A DNA stretch of 34,815 bases from an uncultured Bacilli bacterium (GCA_947627635.1 CANQWT010000006.1:1-34815); one strand, 5' to 3'. Shown: positions 19,927 through 32,225, counted from the stretch's first letter. Program-made: numbers and translations. The notes: a model not told the origin generated them from the letters alone.

Positions 19927-19955
19927 TAAAAAAGAAGTAGGAATACCCTACTCCA
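19927..19955 (-). terminator. Terminator of rpoBC
   Basis: Minus strand GAGTAGG-gtatt-CCTACTTCTTTTTT. Confidence 0.65.
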
Positions 19956-22900
19956 TAAATTCATCTTCTAATTTTTCAAGTGGTTCTTCATCAACAAAAG
20001 CATTTTCTAGTTCATATTCTACATCACGATAAATTTTACTACCTGTTCCAGCAGGAATAAGTTTACCAAGAAGAACATTTTCTTTTAATCCTTCTAAGTG
20101 GTCTACTTTTCCACGGATAGCTGCATCTGTTAAGATACGAGTTGTTTCTTGGAATGAAGCAGCAGATAGGAATGAATCTGTTTCAAGAGATGCTTTTGTG
20201 ATACCTAATAAGACTGGACGTCCTAAGGCTGGCTTCTTACCTTTAATGATAGCATCCTTATTACCGTCTGTAAACTCACGGAAGTTTACAAGGCTACCTG
20301 GTAAGAATAATGTATCTCCACTTTCAACGATACGAATTTTAGAAATCATTCTACGTGCAATAATTTCAATATGTTTATCTGAAATATCAACACCTTGAGA
20401 ACGATATGTATTTTGTACTTCTTTTAAGATATATTCTTGAGTTGTAATTGGGTCTGTTACATCAAGCAATTCTTTTGGTGAAATAGCACCTTCAGTAAGC
20501 TTATCTCCACAATGAACTTGGCTACCTTGTTCAACACAAAGTTTTGCACCATAATTGGTTGTATGTTCTTTTGTCTCAAGCTTATTCGTGATACTAATTT
20601 TATATTTACCATGGTCCTCTTTAATCTTAGAAACTTTTCCATCGATTTCAGCAATTGTTGCTTTACCTTTAGGATTACGAGCTTCAAATAATTCTTGAAC
20701 ACGTGGAAGACCTTGAGTAATATCTTCACCACCGGCAACTCCACCTGTATGGAATGTACGCATTGTAAGTTGTGTACCAGGTTCACCAATTGATTGAGCA
20801 GCCATAACTCCGACAGCTTCACCAATTTCAACTAAGTTTCCAGTTGCAAGGTTTCGACCATAACATTTTTGACAAACACCGTTCATAGTATTACATGTAA
20901 GAATTGTACGGATTTCAACCTCTTCAATACCTGCACTTACGATTTTTTCAGCAAGGCTTTCTGTAATCATCTCATCTTTTTCAACAATAACAGCTTTTGT
21001 CTTAGGGTTGATAATCTTCTTATTTGCAAAGCGTCCTACAATACGGTCATATAAACTTTCGATAACAGCACCTGTTTTTTCATTGACGAAGTCACGAACA
21101 ACAACACCTTGGTCTGTTCCACAGTCTGCTTCTCTAACAATCATATCTTGACTAACATCAACAAGACGTCTTGTTAAATATCCAGAGTCTGCAGTTTTCA
21201 AAGCTGTATCAGCACTACCTTTACGAGCTGAGTGAGTTGATAAGAAGAATTCAGCAACAGATAGACCCTCTTTGAAGTTAGAAAGAACTGGAATTTCAAT
21301 TGGGTCACCGTTTGGCTTCTGCATTAGTCCACGCATACCAGCAACTTGAGTAAAGTTTGAAATATTACCACGTGCTTTAGAGTGCATCATCATGAAGATT
21401 GGGTTATCAATATTTCTATCAGCAATTTCTTGTAATTCTTGTTGAACTTTATCTTTAACAGCATACCATGTATCAATTACTTTTTGATGACGTTCTTCTT
21501 CAGTAATAAGACCACGTGCATATTGTTTATTGATTTTATTAACTGTTGCTTGTCCTTCATCAATGAACTCTTGCTTCTTATCACTTGTTTCAACGTCACT
21601 CATTGATACAGTAATACCTGCAATGGTTGAATATTTGAACCCTAAGTCTTTTAACTTATCAAGCATGCTTGAAGTCTCAGTTGTTTTATAACGTTTGAAG
21701 ACTTGAGCAATGACTTTTTCAAGTGTTCCTTTTGCATAAGGTTTTACAAGTGGCATAGCTGCGATAGCTTCTTTAATGTTTGTACCTTTTTCTAAGAAAT
21801 ACTTATTTGGAGTAATTTGTTGAATATTTTCATCTGTTGGCTCATTGATATATGGGAATGAGTCTGGCAAAATTTCATTGAACTTAATTTTACCTACAGT
21901 TGTGACTAAATATTTACCATGTTGTTCTTCTGTGAATAACTTATATTTGAAAGAATCAACTGGAACAGCAATTCTTGTATGAAGTGTAATTTCACGACGT
22001 TCATAAGCCATTAAAGCTTCATTACAGTTTTTAAATACACGTCCTTCACCTTCAAGTCCCGCTTTTTCCATTGTAATATAATAGTTTCCAAGTACCATAT
22101 CCTGACTTGGCGTTACAATTGGGTCACCTGATTTTGGATGTAAGATATTGTTAGAACCTAACATCAACATTCTAGCTTCTGCTTGAGCTTCTTCAGAAAG
22201 TGGAACGTGTACAGCCATCTGGTCACCATCAAAGTCTGCGTTGAAAGCAGGACATACAAGTGGATGCAAGCGAATAGCTTTACCTCCAACTAAGATAGGT
22301 TCAAATGCTTGAATACCTAATCTATGTAGTGTTGGTGCACGGTTTAATAGAACAGGGTGTTCCTTAATAACATCTTCTACAACATCCCAAACAACAGGGT
22401 CTTGATTTTCAATTAAACGTTTTGCGGCTTTAATATTATGAGCAATATCACGTTTTACAAGTCCACAAATTACATGAGGTTTGAATAATTCAAGAGCCAT
22501 TTCTTTTGGAATACCACATTGATACATTTTTAAAGAAGGTCCTACAACGATAACAGAACGACCTGAGTAGTCAACACGTTTTCCTAATAAGTTTTGACGG
22601 AAACGTCCTTGTTTACCCTTTAACATGCTAGAAATTGATTTCAAAGGACGATTTCCAGCACCTGTGACACTACGTCCACGTCTACCATTGTCAAATAAAG
22701 CGTCAACTGCTTCTTGTAGCATACGTTTTTCATTTTGAATGATAATTCCAGGAGCTCCTAAATCAATGAGTTTCTTTAGACGATTATTACGGTTAATAAC
22801 ACGACGATATAAATCATTTAAATCACTGGTTGCAAAACGTCCACCATCAAGTTGAATCATTGGTCTTAAATCAGGTGGAATAACTGGAATACAATCCATA

Positions 22901-23580
22901 ATCATCCACTCTGGTTTATTTCCTGATTTATAGAAAGCATCAAGGACATCTAAACGTTTAATTAAACGTGTTCTCTTTTGTCCTACAGCATTTTCTAATT
23001 CTTTGTTAATTGTTGCAATTTCTTTTTCTAAGTCAACGTTTTTAAGAAGTTCTTTAATTGCTTCAGCACCCATTCCTACTTTGAAACCATTTCCATATTT
23101 TTCATAATAAGCACGGTATTCTTTTTCAGATAAGGTTTGTTTATTTTCAAGTGGTGAATTTCCTTTATCAATTACAACATAACTTACAAAGTATAAAACT
23201 TCTTCCAAATCTCTTGGGCTCATATCAAGAACAAGTCCCATACGAGAAGGTACACCTTTAAAGAACCAGATATGAGAAACTGGACTAGCAAGTTCAATAT
23301 GTCCCATTCTCTCACGTCTTACCTTTGATTTTGTAACTTCTACTCCACAACGGTCACAGACAATATTTTTATAACGAACACGTTTGTATTTACCACAAGC
23401 ACATTCAAAATCTTTAGTAGGTCCGAAAATCTTTTCGCAATAAAGCCCATCACGTTCAGGACGAAGTGTACGATAGTTAATAGTTTCAGGCTTTTTTACT
23501 TCACCATAAGACCATTCACGTATTTTTTCAGGGGAAGCAATTCCAATTTTAATTGCTTCAAACTTATTTACATCCATCAT
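19948..23580 (-). CDS. rpoC: DNA-directed RNA polymerase subunit beta'
   Basis: Zn-binding [46 protein letters not shown]. Confidence 0.99.
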   Translation of the reverse strand: MMDVNKFEAIKIGIASPEKIREWSYGEVKKPETINYRTLRPERDGLYCEKIFGPTKDFECACGKYKRVRYKNIVCDRCGVEVTKSKVRRERMGHIELASPVSHIWFFKGVPSRMGLVLDMSPRDLEEVLYFVSYVVIDKGNSPLENKQTLSEKEYRAYYEKYGNGFKVGMGAEAIKELLKNVDLEKEIATINKELENAVGQKRTRLIKRLDVLDAFYKSGNKPEWMIMDCIPVIPPDLRPMIQLDGGRFATSDLNDLYRRVINRNNRLKKLIDLGAPGIIIQNEKRMLQEAVDALFDNGRRGRSVTGAGNRPLKSISSMLKGKQGRFRQNLLGKRVDYSGRSVIVVGPSLKMYQCGIPKEMALELFKPHVICGLVKRDIAHNIKAAKRLIENQDPVVWDVVEDVIKEHPVLLNRAPTLHRLGIQAFEPILVGGKAIRLHPLVCPAFNADFDGDQMAVHVPLSEEAQAEARMLMLGSNNILHPKSGDPIVTPSQDMVLGNYYITMEKAGLEGEGRVFKNCNEALMAYERREITLHTRIAVPVDSFKYKLFTEEQHGKYLVTTVGKIKFNEILPDSFPYINEPTDENIQQITPNKYFLEKGTNIKEAIAAMPLVKPYAKGTLEKVIAQVFKRYKTTETSSMLDKLKDLGFKYSTIAGITVSMSDVETSDKKQEFIDEGQATVNKINKQYARGLITEEERHQKVIDTWYAVKDKVQQELQEIADRNIDNPIFMMMHSKARGNISNFTQVAGMRGLMQKPNGDPIEIPVLSNFKEGLSVAEFFLSTHSARKGSADTALKTADSGYLTRRLVDVSQDMIVREADCGTDQGVVVRDFVNEKTGAVIESLYDRIVGRFANKKIINPKTKAVIVEKDEMITESLAEKIVSAGIEEVEIRTILTCNTMNGVCQKCYGRNLATGNLVEIGEAVGVMAAQSIGEPGTQLTMRTFHTGGVAGGEDITQGLPRVQELFEARNPKGKATIAEIDGKVSKIKEDHGKYKISITNKLETKEHTTNYGAKLCVEQGSQVHCGDKLTEGAISPKELLDVTDPITTQEYILKEVQNTYRSQGVDISDKHIEIIARRMISKIRIVESGDTLFLPGSLVNFREFTDGNKDAIIKGKKPALGRPVLLGITKASLETDSFLSAASFQETTRILTDAAIRGKVDHLEGLKENVLLGKLIPAGTGSKIYRDVEYELENAFVDEEPLEKLEDEFME

Positions 23581-26500
23581 TATTCTTCATCCCCCTCTAA
23601 CATTGTTTCATCAAAATCGAGTGGAAAGTCCTCTTCTTCCTCCTCAAATTCATCCTCTTGTTCTTCTTCATATTCGTCTTTGGTTAAATCACCACTTAAG
23701 GAAGCACTTTCTATTTGTGATTTATCATCTCTTGGAATGGTAACTGGAGTTACTTCGACTTCGTCAATGTCTGTTTTAACATCTTCTTCGTCTTCTTCCA
23801 TTTGCTTCAGTTCTACTGTTTCGCCTTTATCATTGATGACTGAAATATCAAGACCTAATGCTTGGAATTCTTTCATAAGAACTCTAAATGATTCTGGAAC
23901 TCCTGCTTGGTTAATTTCTTGTCCTTTAACAATAGCTTCATAAACTTTAACACGTCCTATGACATCGTCTGATTTAACCGTTAGAATTTCTTGTAAAGTA
24001 TGGGCTGCACCATAAGCATAGAGTGCCCAAACTTCCATTTCTCCAAAACGCTGTCCACCAAACTGAGCTTTACCTCCAAGAGGTTGTTGTGTAACAAGAG
24101 AGTAAGGTCCTGTACTTCTAGCATGTAGTTTATCATCAACCATGTGATGAAGTTTAATCATATACATTACACCAACAGCAATTCGATTATCAAATGGTTC
24201 ACCTGTACGACCATTATATAGAACAGTCTTTCCATCAGGGTCCATTCCAGCTTCTTTCATCATTTCTTCAATGTCGCTAATGTGTGCTCCATCAAAGACT
24301 GGAGTTGCGATATGAACACCCAATTTCTTAGCAGCCATTCCCATATGAATTTCTAGAATTTGTCCAAGGTTCATACGAGAAGGTACACCTTGTGGGTTCA
24401 ACATAATATCAACAGGAGTACCGTCTGGTAAATAAGGCATATCTTCTTGTGGAAGAATTAGGGAAATAACACCTTTATTTCCATGACGTCCTGACATTTT
24501 ATCTCCAACTTGGATTTTTCTCTTTTGAATGATATAAACACGAATAACTTTAGAAACTCCTGCTGGAAGTTCATCATTATCTTTTCTTGAATAAATCTTA
24601 ATATCGTGGACGATACCGTCTCCACCATGTGGAACACGTAATGATGTATCTCTTACTTCACGAGTTTTCTCACCGAAAATAGCATGAAGTAATTTTTCTT
24701 CAGAAGTAAGTTCTGCCATACCTTTTGGTGTAACTTTACCAACAAGGATATCTCCTTCTTTGACTTCTGTACCAATTGTTACAATACCATTTTCATCTAG
24801 GTTTTTGCGAGCTTCCTCACTAACATTTGGAATATCACGAGTAATTTCTTCAGGTCCTAATTTTGTTTCACGACATTGCATTTCATAGTCTTCTAGATGA
24901 AGAGAAGTATATTTATCATCTTTTACTAAGTTTTCATTTAAGATAACTGCATCTTCATAGTTATAACCATCAAAAGTCATGAATGCAACGACAACGTTTT
25001 TACCTAAAGCAAGTTCTCCTTTATCAGTACTATTTCCATCTGCAAGAATTGTTTTTCCTGCTTCTACTTTATCTCCAACTTGAACAATTGGACGTTGGTG
25101 ATTACAAATACCAGAGTTGGCAAGCTCAAAATTAGCAAGATAATAAGTATCTTTTCCACCCTTATTCTTTACGATAATTTTCTTAGCATCTACATACTCA
25201 ACAACACCATCTGCTTTTGCAACAATTTCAACACCAGAGTCTTTTGCGGCAATAAATTCAACACCAGTTCCAACAAATGGAGCTTCTGTTTTCAAAAGTG
25301 GCATTGCTTGACGTTGCATGTTCGCACCCATTAAAGCACGAGTTGCATCGTCATGCTCTAGGAATGGAATACAGCTTGTTGTAATAGATACAACTTGTTG
25401 CGGACTTACATCGATGTAATCTACTTGTTCAGGTTTTGCTAAAATGTTTTCACCACGAAATCTTGCATTAACAAGGTCTTGAATGATTTTGTTATCATCA
25501 TCTGTATCAACTGTTGACTGTGAAATAATAAAATCAAGCTCTTCATCCGCAGTTAAATATTCAACATCGTCTGTGATTTTTGAATCAACAACTTTACGAT
25601 ATGGTGTCATAATGAAACCATATTCATCGATTTTTGCATAACTTGCAAGAGCTGTAATAAGTCCAATGTTAGGTCCTTCTGGAGACTCAATTGGACAAAT
25701 TCTACCATAGTGAGAAGTATTAACGTCACGAACTTCAACTCCAGCACGGTCTCTTGATAAACCACCTGGTCCTAAAGCAGATAAACGACGTTTATTTGTA
25801 AGTTCAGCAATAGGGTTTGTTTGGTCCATAAATTGAGATAATTGACTGCTTCCAAAGAATTCTTTCATCGCAGCAGTTACAGGACGAATATTGATTAACG
25901 TCTTAGGAGTTACTTCTTCCATTTCTTGAGTTGTCATTCTTTCACGAATAACACGTTCCATACGAGATACACCAATACGGAATTGATTTTGTAAAAGTTC
26001 TCCTACTTGACGAATACGTCTATTTCCTAAATGGTCAATTTCATCAAAGTTACCTACACCATGAAGTAAGTTCAAATAGTAAGATACTGAAGCATAAACA
26101 TCACTAATTGTTAAACGTTTTACATCAATTTCTTGGTCATTTCCAATAACAGCAAGTTTCTTCTTTTTGTCTTTTGGGTCAACTATCATCACTTGTTGTA
26201 CACGGTTATAAGTATCAAGTTCTTCATTGACAGGTAGTGTTTTTACACCATAACCTGATGCGAAAATTGGACGAAGTTGTTCTAATACTTCTTTGGTTAC
26301 TACTGTTCCTTTTGCTACAACAACTTCTCCATCTACTTTAATATCTTCTGCTAAAGTTTGGTGAAGTAAACGGTCACAAATATTTAACTTACGGTTAAAT
26401 TTATAACGTCCAACACGTGCTAAATCATAACGGAATTCATCAAAAAATCTTGTAATGATTTGGTTTTTAGAAGAGTCAAGTGTCGCAGGTTCTCCTGGTC

Positions 26501-27221
26501 TTAACTTTTCATAAATCTCAATTAAAGCTTCATCTGTATTTTTAGTACTATCTTTAGCAATTGTATTTTCAATATAATCATCTGTTCCAAATACTTTTTT
26601 AATATCTTCATCACTTGAAAGTCCAAAAGCACGAAGAAGTGTTGTAAGAGCAACCTTTCTTGTACGGTCAATTCTTACATACATCACATCTCTTGCATCT
26701 GTTTCATATTCAAGCCATGTTCCTCTTGTAGGAATGATTTGTGAAGTAATTAACTCACGACCATTTTTATCAATTTCACGATTAAAGTACACACTTGGAG
26801 AACGAACCAATTGTGATACAATAACACGCTCTGCACCATTGATAACAAAAGTACCGCTATCTGTCATGATAGGCATATCACCCATAAAGATTTCTTGCTC
26901 TTTTACCTCGCCTGTTTCACGATTAAAAAGACGCACTTCTACCTTGAGTGGTGCTGAGAAAGTTGTTTCTCTATCTTTGCTTTCTTTAATGGAATATCTA
27001 GGTTCGTCAAAATGATAATCTCCAAATTCTAAAGAAAGTGTCCCTGAAAAGTTTTCAACTGGAAATAAATCTTCAAAGACTTCTTTGATACCAGTTGTAA
27101 TAAACCAGTCATAAGATTTTTTCTGGATTTCTAGTAAATCCTTTAGTTCATACGTATTTTTAATTTTTGAAAAGTTTCTTCTTTTGCGATGTGCGCCACA
27201 ATCTACAATTTTATATGCCAC
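23580..27221 (-). CDS. rpoB: DNA-directed RNA polymerase subunit beta, with long acidic C-tail
   Basis: [49 protein letters not shown]; start placed at GTG 27221 ([18 protein letters not shown]) behind GGGGTG. Confidence 0.98.
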   Translation of the reverse strand: MAYKIVDCGAHRKRRNFSKIKNTYELKDLLEIQKKSYDWFITTGIKEVFEDLFPVENFSGTLSLEFGDYHFDEPRYSIKESKDRETTFSAPLKVEVRLFNRETGEVKEQEIFMGDMPIMTDSGTFVINGAERVIVSQLVRSPSVYFNREIDKNGRELITSQIIPTRGTWLEYETDARDVMYVRIDRTRKVALTTLLRAFGLSSDEDIKKVFGTDDYIENTIAKDSTKNTDEALIEIYEKLRPGEPATLDSSKNQIITRFFDEFRYDLARVGRYKFNRKLNICDRLLHQTLAEDIKVDGEVVVAKGTVVTKEVLEQLRPIFASGYGVKTLPVNEELDTYNRVQQVMIVDPKDKKKKLAVIGNDQEIDVKRLTISDVYASVSYYLNLLHGVGNFDEIDHLGNRRIRQVGELLQNQFRIGVSRMERVIRERMTTQEMEEVTPKTLINIRPVTAAMKEFFGSSQLSQFMDQTNPIAELTNKRRLSALGPGGLSRDRAGVEVRDVNTSHYGRICPIESPEGPNIGLITALASYAKIDEYGFIMTPYRKVVDSKITDDVEYLTADEELDFIISQSTVDTDDDNKIIQDLVNARFRGENILAKPEQVDYIDVSPQQVVSITTSCIPFLEHDDATRALMGANMQRQAMPLLKTEAPFVGTGVEFIAAKDSGVEIVAKADGVVEYVDAKKIIVKNKGGKDTYYLANFELANSGICNHQRPIVQVGDKVEAGKTILADGNSTDKGELALGKNVVVAFMTFDGYNYEDAVILNENLVKDDKYTSLHLEDYEMQCRETKLGPEEITRDIPNVSEEARKNLDENGIVTIGTEVKEGDILVGKVTPKGMAELTSEEKLLHAIFGEKTREVRDTSLRVPHGGDGIVHDIKIYSRKDNDELPAGVSKVIRVYIIQKRKIQVGDKMSGRHGNKGVISLILPQEDMPYLPDGTPVDIMLNPQGVPSRMNLGQILEIHMGMAAKKLGVHIATPVFDGAHISDIEEMMKEAGMDPDGKTVLYNGRTGEPFDNRIAVGVMYMIKLHHMVDDKLHARSTGPYSLVTQQPLGGKAQFGGQRFGEMEVWALYAYGAAHTLQEILTVKSDDVIGRVKVYEAIVKGQEINQAGVPESFRVLMKEFQALGLDISVINDKGETVELKQMEEDEEDVKTDIDEVEVTPVTIPRDDKSQIESASLSGDLTKDEYEEEQEDEFEEEEEDFPLDFDETMLEGDEE

Positions 27222-27290
27222 AAAATTCACCCCTATACACATATTTTTGCATCAGTCATATTTCTATAAATAATACGTTGCCAATTTATA

Positions 27291-27319
27291 TTATTAGCAT
27301 AAAACCGGCAACAAGTCAA
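27291..27319 (-). promoter_or_regulatory. Promoter of rpoBC
   Basis: Minus strand TTGACT - 17 nt - TAATAA with extended TGC. Confidence 0.55.
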
Positions 27320-27907
27320 TTAGTTTTTGCATTTCACGATAAAAAATCCTTTTTTTCTTTCAATAATTGTTACATGATAGCTTTTTTCCATGTCGGAAAT
27401 TATCGATTTTGCACCTTGTTCTTTTCGAATAACAAAGTAAAGTGTTCCGTCTTTTTCCAAATGTTCTTTCGCTTGTTCTAAAATTTCATAAACTATTTTC
27501 TTACCCGCTCGAATTGGTGGATTTGTAAGAATTAAACGATACTTCCCATCTACATTTTGATAACAATTACTTTCATAAACGTTTAAGCTCTCACAATGAT
27601 TTGCTTTACAATTTTGTTTTGCTAAATGAAGAGCCCTTAAATTTATATCAACCATATCCCCTTCTAGACCATAAACTTGATTTAAGATAATTCCAAGGGT
27701 CCCTACTCCACAACCTACATCAAGAAAAGGACCTTTCATATCTTCTTGCTCTAAATTTTCTAAAAGAAGCCTGCTTCCAAAATCAAGACCTTTTTTCGCA
27801 AAGACACCATTGTCTGTTAAAAAGGTAAATTCTTTATCAAATATCTTTGTTTTATATGGTTGAATTTCACTTTTAAGGTGCAAATCATTTTCAAAATATT
27901 GACTCAT
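27320..27907 (-). CDS. Class I SAM-dependent methyltransferase, RsmC-like
   Basis: FSKKGLDFGSRLLLE-type region, FLDVGCGVGTLG, LILTNPPIRAGKKIVY; located upstream of rpoB as in many Bacillota. Confidence 0.88.
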   Translation of the reverse strand: MSQYFENDLHLKSEIQPYKTKIFDKEFTFLTDNGVFAKKGLDFGSRLLLENLEQEDMKGPFLDVGCGVGTLGIILNQVYGLEGDMVDINLRALHLAKQNCKANHCESLNVYESNCYQNVDGKYRLILTNPPIRAGKKIVYEILEQAKEHLEKDGTLYFVIRKEQGAKSIISDMEKSYHVTIIERKKGFFIVKCKN

Positions 27908-27919
27908 TTTATCACCCAT

Positions 27920-27964
27920 AAAAAGAAAAAGAGATAACTAAATCTAAAATGATAGAGTTATCTC
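27920..27964 (-). terminator. Intrinsic terminator in the rsmC-like leader
   Basis: GAGATAACT (27931-27939) / AGTTATCTC (27956-27964), minus strand followed by TTTTTCTTTTT. Confidence 0.7.
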
Positions 27965-27977
27965 CTTTCGTACTTGT

Positions 27978-28006
27978 ATAATACAACAAAATTAACTAAT
28001 CGTCAA
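27978..28006 (-). promoter_or_regulatory. Promoter directly upstream of the leader terminator
   Basis: Minus strand TTGACG - 17 nt - TATTAT. Confidence 0.65.
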
Positions 28007-28070
28007 CCAGTTTTTTCAAGAAATCATAAGCATTTGTAAAGACTTTATCATATTAGTTTCTTTCTTTTTT

Positions 28071-29690
28071 CTACTTCTTGAGTTCATAAAGTCTTGTATA
28101 GTTAGAATGACTTTTATAGTATCCTAAGCCATATAATTGATTGTTTTCTAAATAGTAATCATAGATGCCGTTTATTTGTTTTGTCTTTTTTGTTTTTAAA
28201 TCATATATTTTTAGTTGATAGCGTTTGTAAGGGTCTTCGTTGCTATCTTTCAAGTTAATGAAATAAAGTTGATTTTTATCAAGAGTGATTTTTTCATTAG
28301 ATACAAAATGGTTTTTAGAAAGTTTTATCTGAGTTTGTTCTTTTCCTGATTTTGTAAATAGTCCAATTCTTGATAGTTCATATTCTTTATAATATATGGC
28401 ATACTTATCTTTTTCATAAGAAACACTATATATTTTACTAAATTGTTTTTGTAAATGAATTTTTTGAGGTTGATACTCTTTAGTAATGGTCTCATTTAAG
28501 TTAAAGTGAAGAAGAGTTGGAACTCCATCTATATAAGTAGATAAGATTAAGTTGTTTTTTTCTATATTGATTGTTTGAAAAGGCAAATCTTCACTTCTTA
28601 TGTTTTTAATTCGATAGATTTCTTTTTGTTCATGTTTTTCTATATCATATTCCATGATAGAAAGGCGAGCTCGATTATAGTCAATGATTTCATAATAAAC
28701 TTTATCTTGATATAATCCTAAACTATAACTTTGAGGATGAAAGGTATCATAATTTATAGAAGCAATTTTATAAGTTGCATTTTCTAATCTATCATAATAA
28801 AAGTATCTAATTTTTTTATCCTCTACTTCACTCCAAGTTACATAATCATTATTCCCAGATAGTTGAAAGATTTGAAATGGTGTATCTTTTTTATCATCAT
28901 AGACAACATGCATGAAATCAGGTTCTTTGCTGACTGATAATTTGTAGCGATTTTGATTTTCCTTTTTAAATAGAGTGTACCAAGTACTATTAGAATTATC
29001 TTGACCGTTTATCTTTAAAACAAAAGATGGTATTTCATCACTTCCATATACGGCTAAAGCTTTTTTAGTAAAAGGTATTTCTTTACTATTTTGATAACCT
29101 AAATAAATTCCTAAACTTCCAAAAATAATGCAAATAAAGAATGTCACAAGTGCTTCTCCTAAACGTCCTATTTGAACACCTTTCTTTCCACCAGTTTTAA
29201 CATAGTAAAAATCAAAGGCAAAACAAACTCCAAAAAGAAATATTCCAAGAGCAATAAACAAATTACGAGCAAGACTTATTCCATAAAAGTAGAAGAACAA
29301 ACCTGTACTAAAAAAGATAGAAGCAAAATAGAAATATTTCATATTCTTATATTGATAATTTATTTTTCCTTCTGTTGATTGGTGTTTGTAAGCATAGTTG
29401 AACAAGAAAATTCCTAAAAACAAGAAAAGAAAAAAGAAAATAGATGTAAAAAATTCCATATTTGGAAGAAATTCTTCGACTAAAAATATAGATGACAGAG
29501 AAAGAAAAAGGAAAAATATTCCAAGAGCAATGACTTTAGCATTTTTTCTTTGACACTTATCAATTCGAAAATACATTTTTACCAAGTCTTTATCTTCCAT
29601 CATTTCTTGTTTAAAAAATGTATCTTTTATTCTTCTATATTTATGATAAAAAATTACTTCTTCTTTTTTGAATGCTTTTTTCCCTTTCAT
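28071..29690 (-). CDS. Hypothetical multi-TM protein with C-terminal beta-propeller-like extracytoplasmic region
   Basis: About 5-6 TM segments in the N-terminal 200 aa; then repeated beta-strand pattern (YYDRLENATYKIASI, MEYDIEKHEQKEIYRI, LKIYDLKTKKTKQI). Confidence 0.7.
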   Translation of the reverse strand: MKGKKAFKKEEVIFYHKYRRIKDTFFKQEMMEDKDLVKMYFRIDKCQRKNAKVIALGIFFLFLSLSSIFLVEEFLPNMEFFTSIFFFLFLFLGIFLFNYAYKHQSTEGKINYQYKNMKYFYFASIFFSTGLFFYFYGISLARNLFIALGIFLFGVCFAFDFYYVKTGGKKGVQIGRLGEALVTFFICIIFGSLGIYLGYQNSKEIPFTKKALAVYGSDEIPSFVLKINGQDNSNSTWYTLFKKENQNRYKLSVSKEPDFMHVVYDDKKDTPFQIFQLSGNNDYVTWSEVEDKKIRYFYYDRLENATYKIASINYDTFHPQSYSLGLYQDKVYYEIIDYNRARLSIMEYDIEKHEQKEIYRIKNIRSEDLPFQTINIEKNNLILSTYIDGVPTLLHFNLNETITKEYQPQKIHLQKQFSKIYSVSYEKDKYAIYYKEYELSRIGLFTKSGKEQTQIKLSKNHFVSNEKITLDKNQLYFINLKDSNEDPYKRYQLKIYDLKTKKTKQINGIYDYYLENNQLYGLGYYKSHSNYTRLYELKK

Positions 29691-29751
29691 TTAACCTTGC
29701 CTCCTAAAAATTGCTTTCTTGCATTTATTATACAATAAAACAAACATAAAG

Positions 29752-29790
29752 AAAAAGATATCCACAAATTTCTTCGTGAATATCTTTATT
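29752..29790 (-). terminator. Terminator of rplJL
   Basis: AAAGATATcCAC / GTGaATATCTTT with T-run on minus strand. Confidence 0.65.
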
Positions 29791-29800
29791 TTTTCCTGTC

Positions 29801-30175
29801 TTATTTAATTTCAACAGTAGCTCCAGCTTCTTCAAGTTGAGCTTTGATTTGATTAGCTTCTTCCATAGAGATATTTTCTTTAATTGGTGTTCCTGCGTTA
29901 TCTACTAAGTCTTTAGATTCTTTTAATCCTAAACCTGTAATTTCACGAACAACTTTGATAACTGCAACTTTAGCAGCTCCTGCATCTGAAATTGATACAG
30001 TTACTGTTGATGGTTCAGCATCAGCTTGAGCTCCACCTGCAACTGGTGCAGCTACTGCAACAGCACTTGGGTCTACTCCAAATTCCTCTTTCATTGCATC
30101 TACTAATTCTTTAATTTCTAAAAGGTTCATCTCTTTTAAAGCACTAATAAAATCTTCTTTATTTAATTTAGCCAT
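29801..30175 (-). CDS. rplL: 50S ribosomal protein L7/L12
   Basis: LLEIKELVDAMKEEFGV, VVREITGLGLKESKDLVD. Confidence 0.98.
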   Translation of the reverse strand: MAKLNKEDFISALKEMNLLEIKELVDAMKEEFGVDPSAVAVAAPVAGGAQADAEPSTVTVSISDAGAAKVAVIKVVREITGLGLKESKDLVDNAGTPIKENISMEEANQIKAQLEEAGATVEIK

Positions 30176-30214
30176 TTTTAATTCCTCCTTCTTTTTTATT
30201 TTTCAGCTAAATGA

Positions 30215-30712
30215 TTATTCATTTTCCTTTTTTTGTTCAGCATATAAATCTAAACAGATTGATAAATCTCGTACAAGTCCAATCATACCACCTGCTAACA
30301 TAGTAAGTAATCCATCTCTTGATGGGATTGTTGCATACTCTTTTAATTTTGCTGTATCTGCAAGTTCATTATCAACAAGTCCTACTTTTAAGATAAGAGC
30401 TGGATGGTCTTTTGCAAAATCAGATAGTACTTTTATTGGAGCTATTTGGTCTTCACTATAAGCAAAAGCACTTGGTCCTGTTAAGGCATCACCCATATCA
30501 ATTTTTAAATCGTTGAATGCACGAGCCATTAAAGTATTCTTATAAACTTTATAATCAGCACCAGCATTTCTTAAAGCACGTCTTAATTCTTTTGCTTCAC
30601 TATCTGTAATTCCTCGATAGTCAAACAATACAACACTATTGCTTTCTTCAACACGATTTTTAATTTCATCGATGACTTTTTGCTTTGCTTCTAGAATTTT
30701 TGCACTTGCCAC
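30215..30712 (-). CDS. rplJ: 50S ribosomal protein L10
   Basis: VVLFDYRGITDSEAKELRRALRNAGADYKVYKNTL. Confidence 0.97.
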   Translation of the reverse strand: MASAKILEAKQKVIDEIKNRVEESNSVVLFDYRGITDSEAKELRRALRNAGADYKVYKNTLMARAFNDLKIDMGDALTGPSAFAYSEDQIAPIKVLSDFAKDHPALILKVGLVDNELADTAKLKEYATIPSRDGLLTMLAGGMIGLVRDLSICLDLYAEQKKENE

Positions 30713-30738
30713 AATAACACCTCCTTTTTTGTATGAGG

Positions 30739-30847
30739 TCCATAAAAAAGTTCTTGATATTTTACCAAGAACTTTTCCTAAAACATTTTTATAAAAGTTT
30801 TAAAGTCCTCGGTAGGATTTACTTTTACCTACTGTCTATGGCACTCA
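30739..30847 (-). ncRNA. Ribosomal protein L10 leader
   Basis: Minus strand GACAGTAGGTAAAAGTAAATCCTACCGAGG and AAGTTCTTGgtaaaatatCAAGAACTTTTTT attenuator-like hairpin upstream of rplJ. Confidence 0.82.
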
Positions 30848-30876
30848 AATCAATAGTTATTATATGCATTTTTTAA

Positions 30877-31575
30877 TTATTTGTCAAATGTATTTACTTG
30901 AATTTTAATACCAGGTCCCATTGTTGATGAGATAGAGATGTTTTTAACATAGTCTCCTTTTACTGTTGTAGGCTTAATTTTTAAGATTTGTGAAACAAAA
31001 GCATTTAAGTTTTCAATTAAGTCTTCTTCAGTAAAGCTTGCTTTTCCAATGATACCATGAACATTACCAAAGCTATCTGTTCTATATTCAACACGTCCTG
31101 CTTTAGCATCTTGAACTGCTTTTGCAACATCAACTGTAACAGTTCCAGTTTTAGGATTTGGCATTAAACCTTTAGGTCCAAGTACACGTCCTAAACGTCC
31201 TAAAAGTGGCATCATATCTGGAGTTGCTATCATTGTATCAAAATCGAACCAGTTTTCTTTTTCGATTTTTTCTAATAAATCAGTATCTCCAACATAATCT
31301 GCTCCTGCTTCTTTTGCAGCTTTTGCTTGGTCACCCTTAGCAATAACTAAGACCCTTACTTCTTTTCCTGTTCCTTTAGGAAGTACAATTGCACCTCTTA
31401 ATTGTTGGTCTGCTTTTTTTGTATCCAAGTTAAGACGCATTGCAACTTCGATGGAAGAGTCAAAAGAAGTAATTGCTGTTTCTTTTACAAGTTTTACTGC
31501 TTCTTCTTTTGTATAAACTTTGTTCTTCTCTACTTTTGAAAAAGCTTCTTGATATTTTTTACTTCTCTTTTTCAT
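30877..31575 (-). CDS. rplA: 50S ribosomal protein L1
   Basis: [23 protein letters not shown]. Confidence 0.98.
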   Translation of the reverse strand: MKKRSKKYQEAFSKVEKNKVYTKEEAVKLVKETAITSFDSSIEVAMRLNLDTKKADQQLRGAIVLPKGTGKEVRVLVIAKGDQAKAAKEAGADYVGDTDLLEKIEKENWFDFDTMIATPDMMPLLGRLGRVLGPKGLMPNPKTGTVTVDVAKAVQDAKAGRVEYRTDSFGNVHGIIGKASFTEEDLIENLNAFVSQILKIKPTTVKGDYVKNISISSTMGPGIKIQVNTFDK

Positions 31576-31589
31576 TTTCTTTCCTCCTT

Positions 31590-31649
31590 ATGTGGTCTCG
31601 TCTTGTATTATCTTGTTGATTTGCGGACTATTTATTTTTCCTCCCACAT
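31590..31649 (-). promoter_or_regulatory. Putative L1-binding leader motif before rplA
   Basis: Minus strand ATGTGGGAGG...GACCACAT. Confidence 0.4.
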
Positions 31650-31667
31650 AGGTTTCCCTATATGTAT

Positions 31668-32225
31668 TTATTCTTCTTCTTTATTTTCTTCTTGACTTTC
31701 ACTTGCTGGAGCAAGTGCTGCTTCTTTTTCTGCTTCCTTTGCTTCACGAATTTCTTCTAGTTGAGCTTCTTGAGCTTCTTCTTCAAGTTCTTTATCGTTA
31801 ACACCTTCTACAGCAATACCCATGTTTCTTGCAGTTCCTTCTACAACTTTCATTGCTTCTTCAACTGTATAACAGTTCAGGTCAGGAAGTTTGATTTCTG
31901 CGATTTCACGAATTTGATTTTGTTTTAAAGTTGCGACAATTTCATGTGCACCTTTAACAGAACCTTTGTTAATCTTCGCATACTTTTTAAGTAAGAAACT
32001 AACAGGTGGAGTTTTGATTACGAAGTCAAAACTTCTATCCTCATAAATTGAAATTTCAACTGGTAGAACGTCTCCCATTTTATCACGTGTTGCTTCATTA
32101 TACTTGGTACAAAATTCTTGTAAGTTAATTCCTGCAGGTCCAAGCACAGTACCAACTGGTGGTGCTGGGGTTGCTTTTCCAGCTTCGATTTGTAATTTGA
32201 TTTTCTTTACAACTTCTTTTGCCAC
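31668..32225 (-). CDS. rplK: 50S ribosomal protein L11 with acidic C-terminal extension
   Basis: [30 protein letters not shown]; start GTG at 32225 (MAKEVVKK). Confidence 0.97.
   Translation of the reverse strand: MAKEVVKKIKLQIEAGKATPAPPVGTVLGPAGINLQEFCTKYNEATRDKMGDVLPVEISIYEDRSFDFVIKTPPVSFLLKKYAKINKGSVKGAHEIVATLKQNQIREIAEIKLPDLNCYTVEEAMKVVEGTARNMGIAVEGVNDKELEEEAQEAQLEEIREAKEAEKEAALAPASESQEENKEEE

Noticed and set aside
20457-20831. 124-aa minus-strand ORF inside rpoC
   Set aside because: Alternative frame inside conserved rpoC; no independent support.
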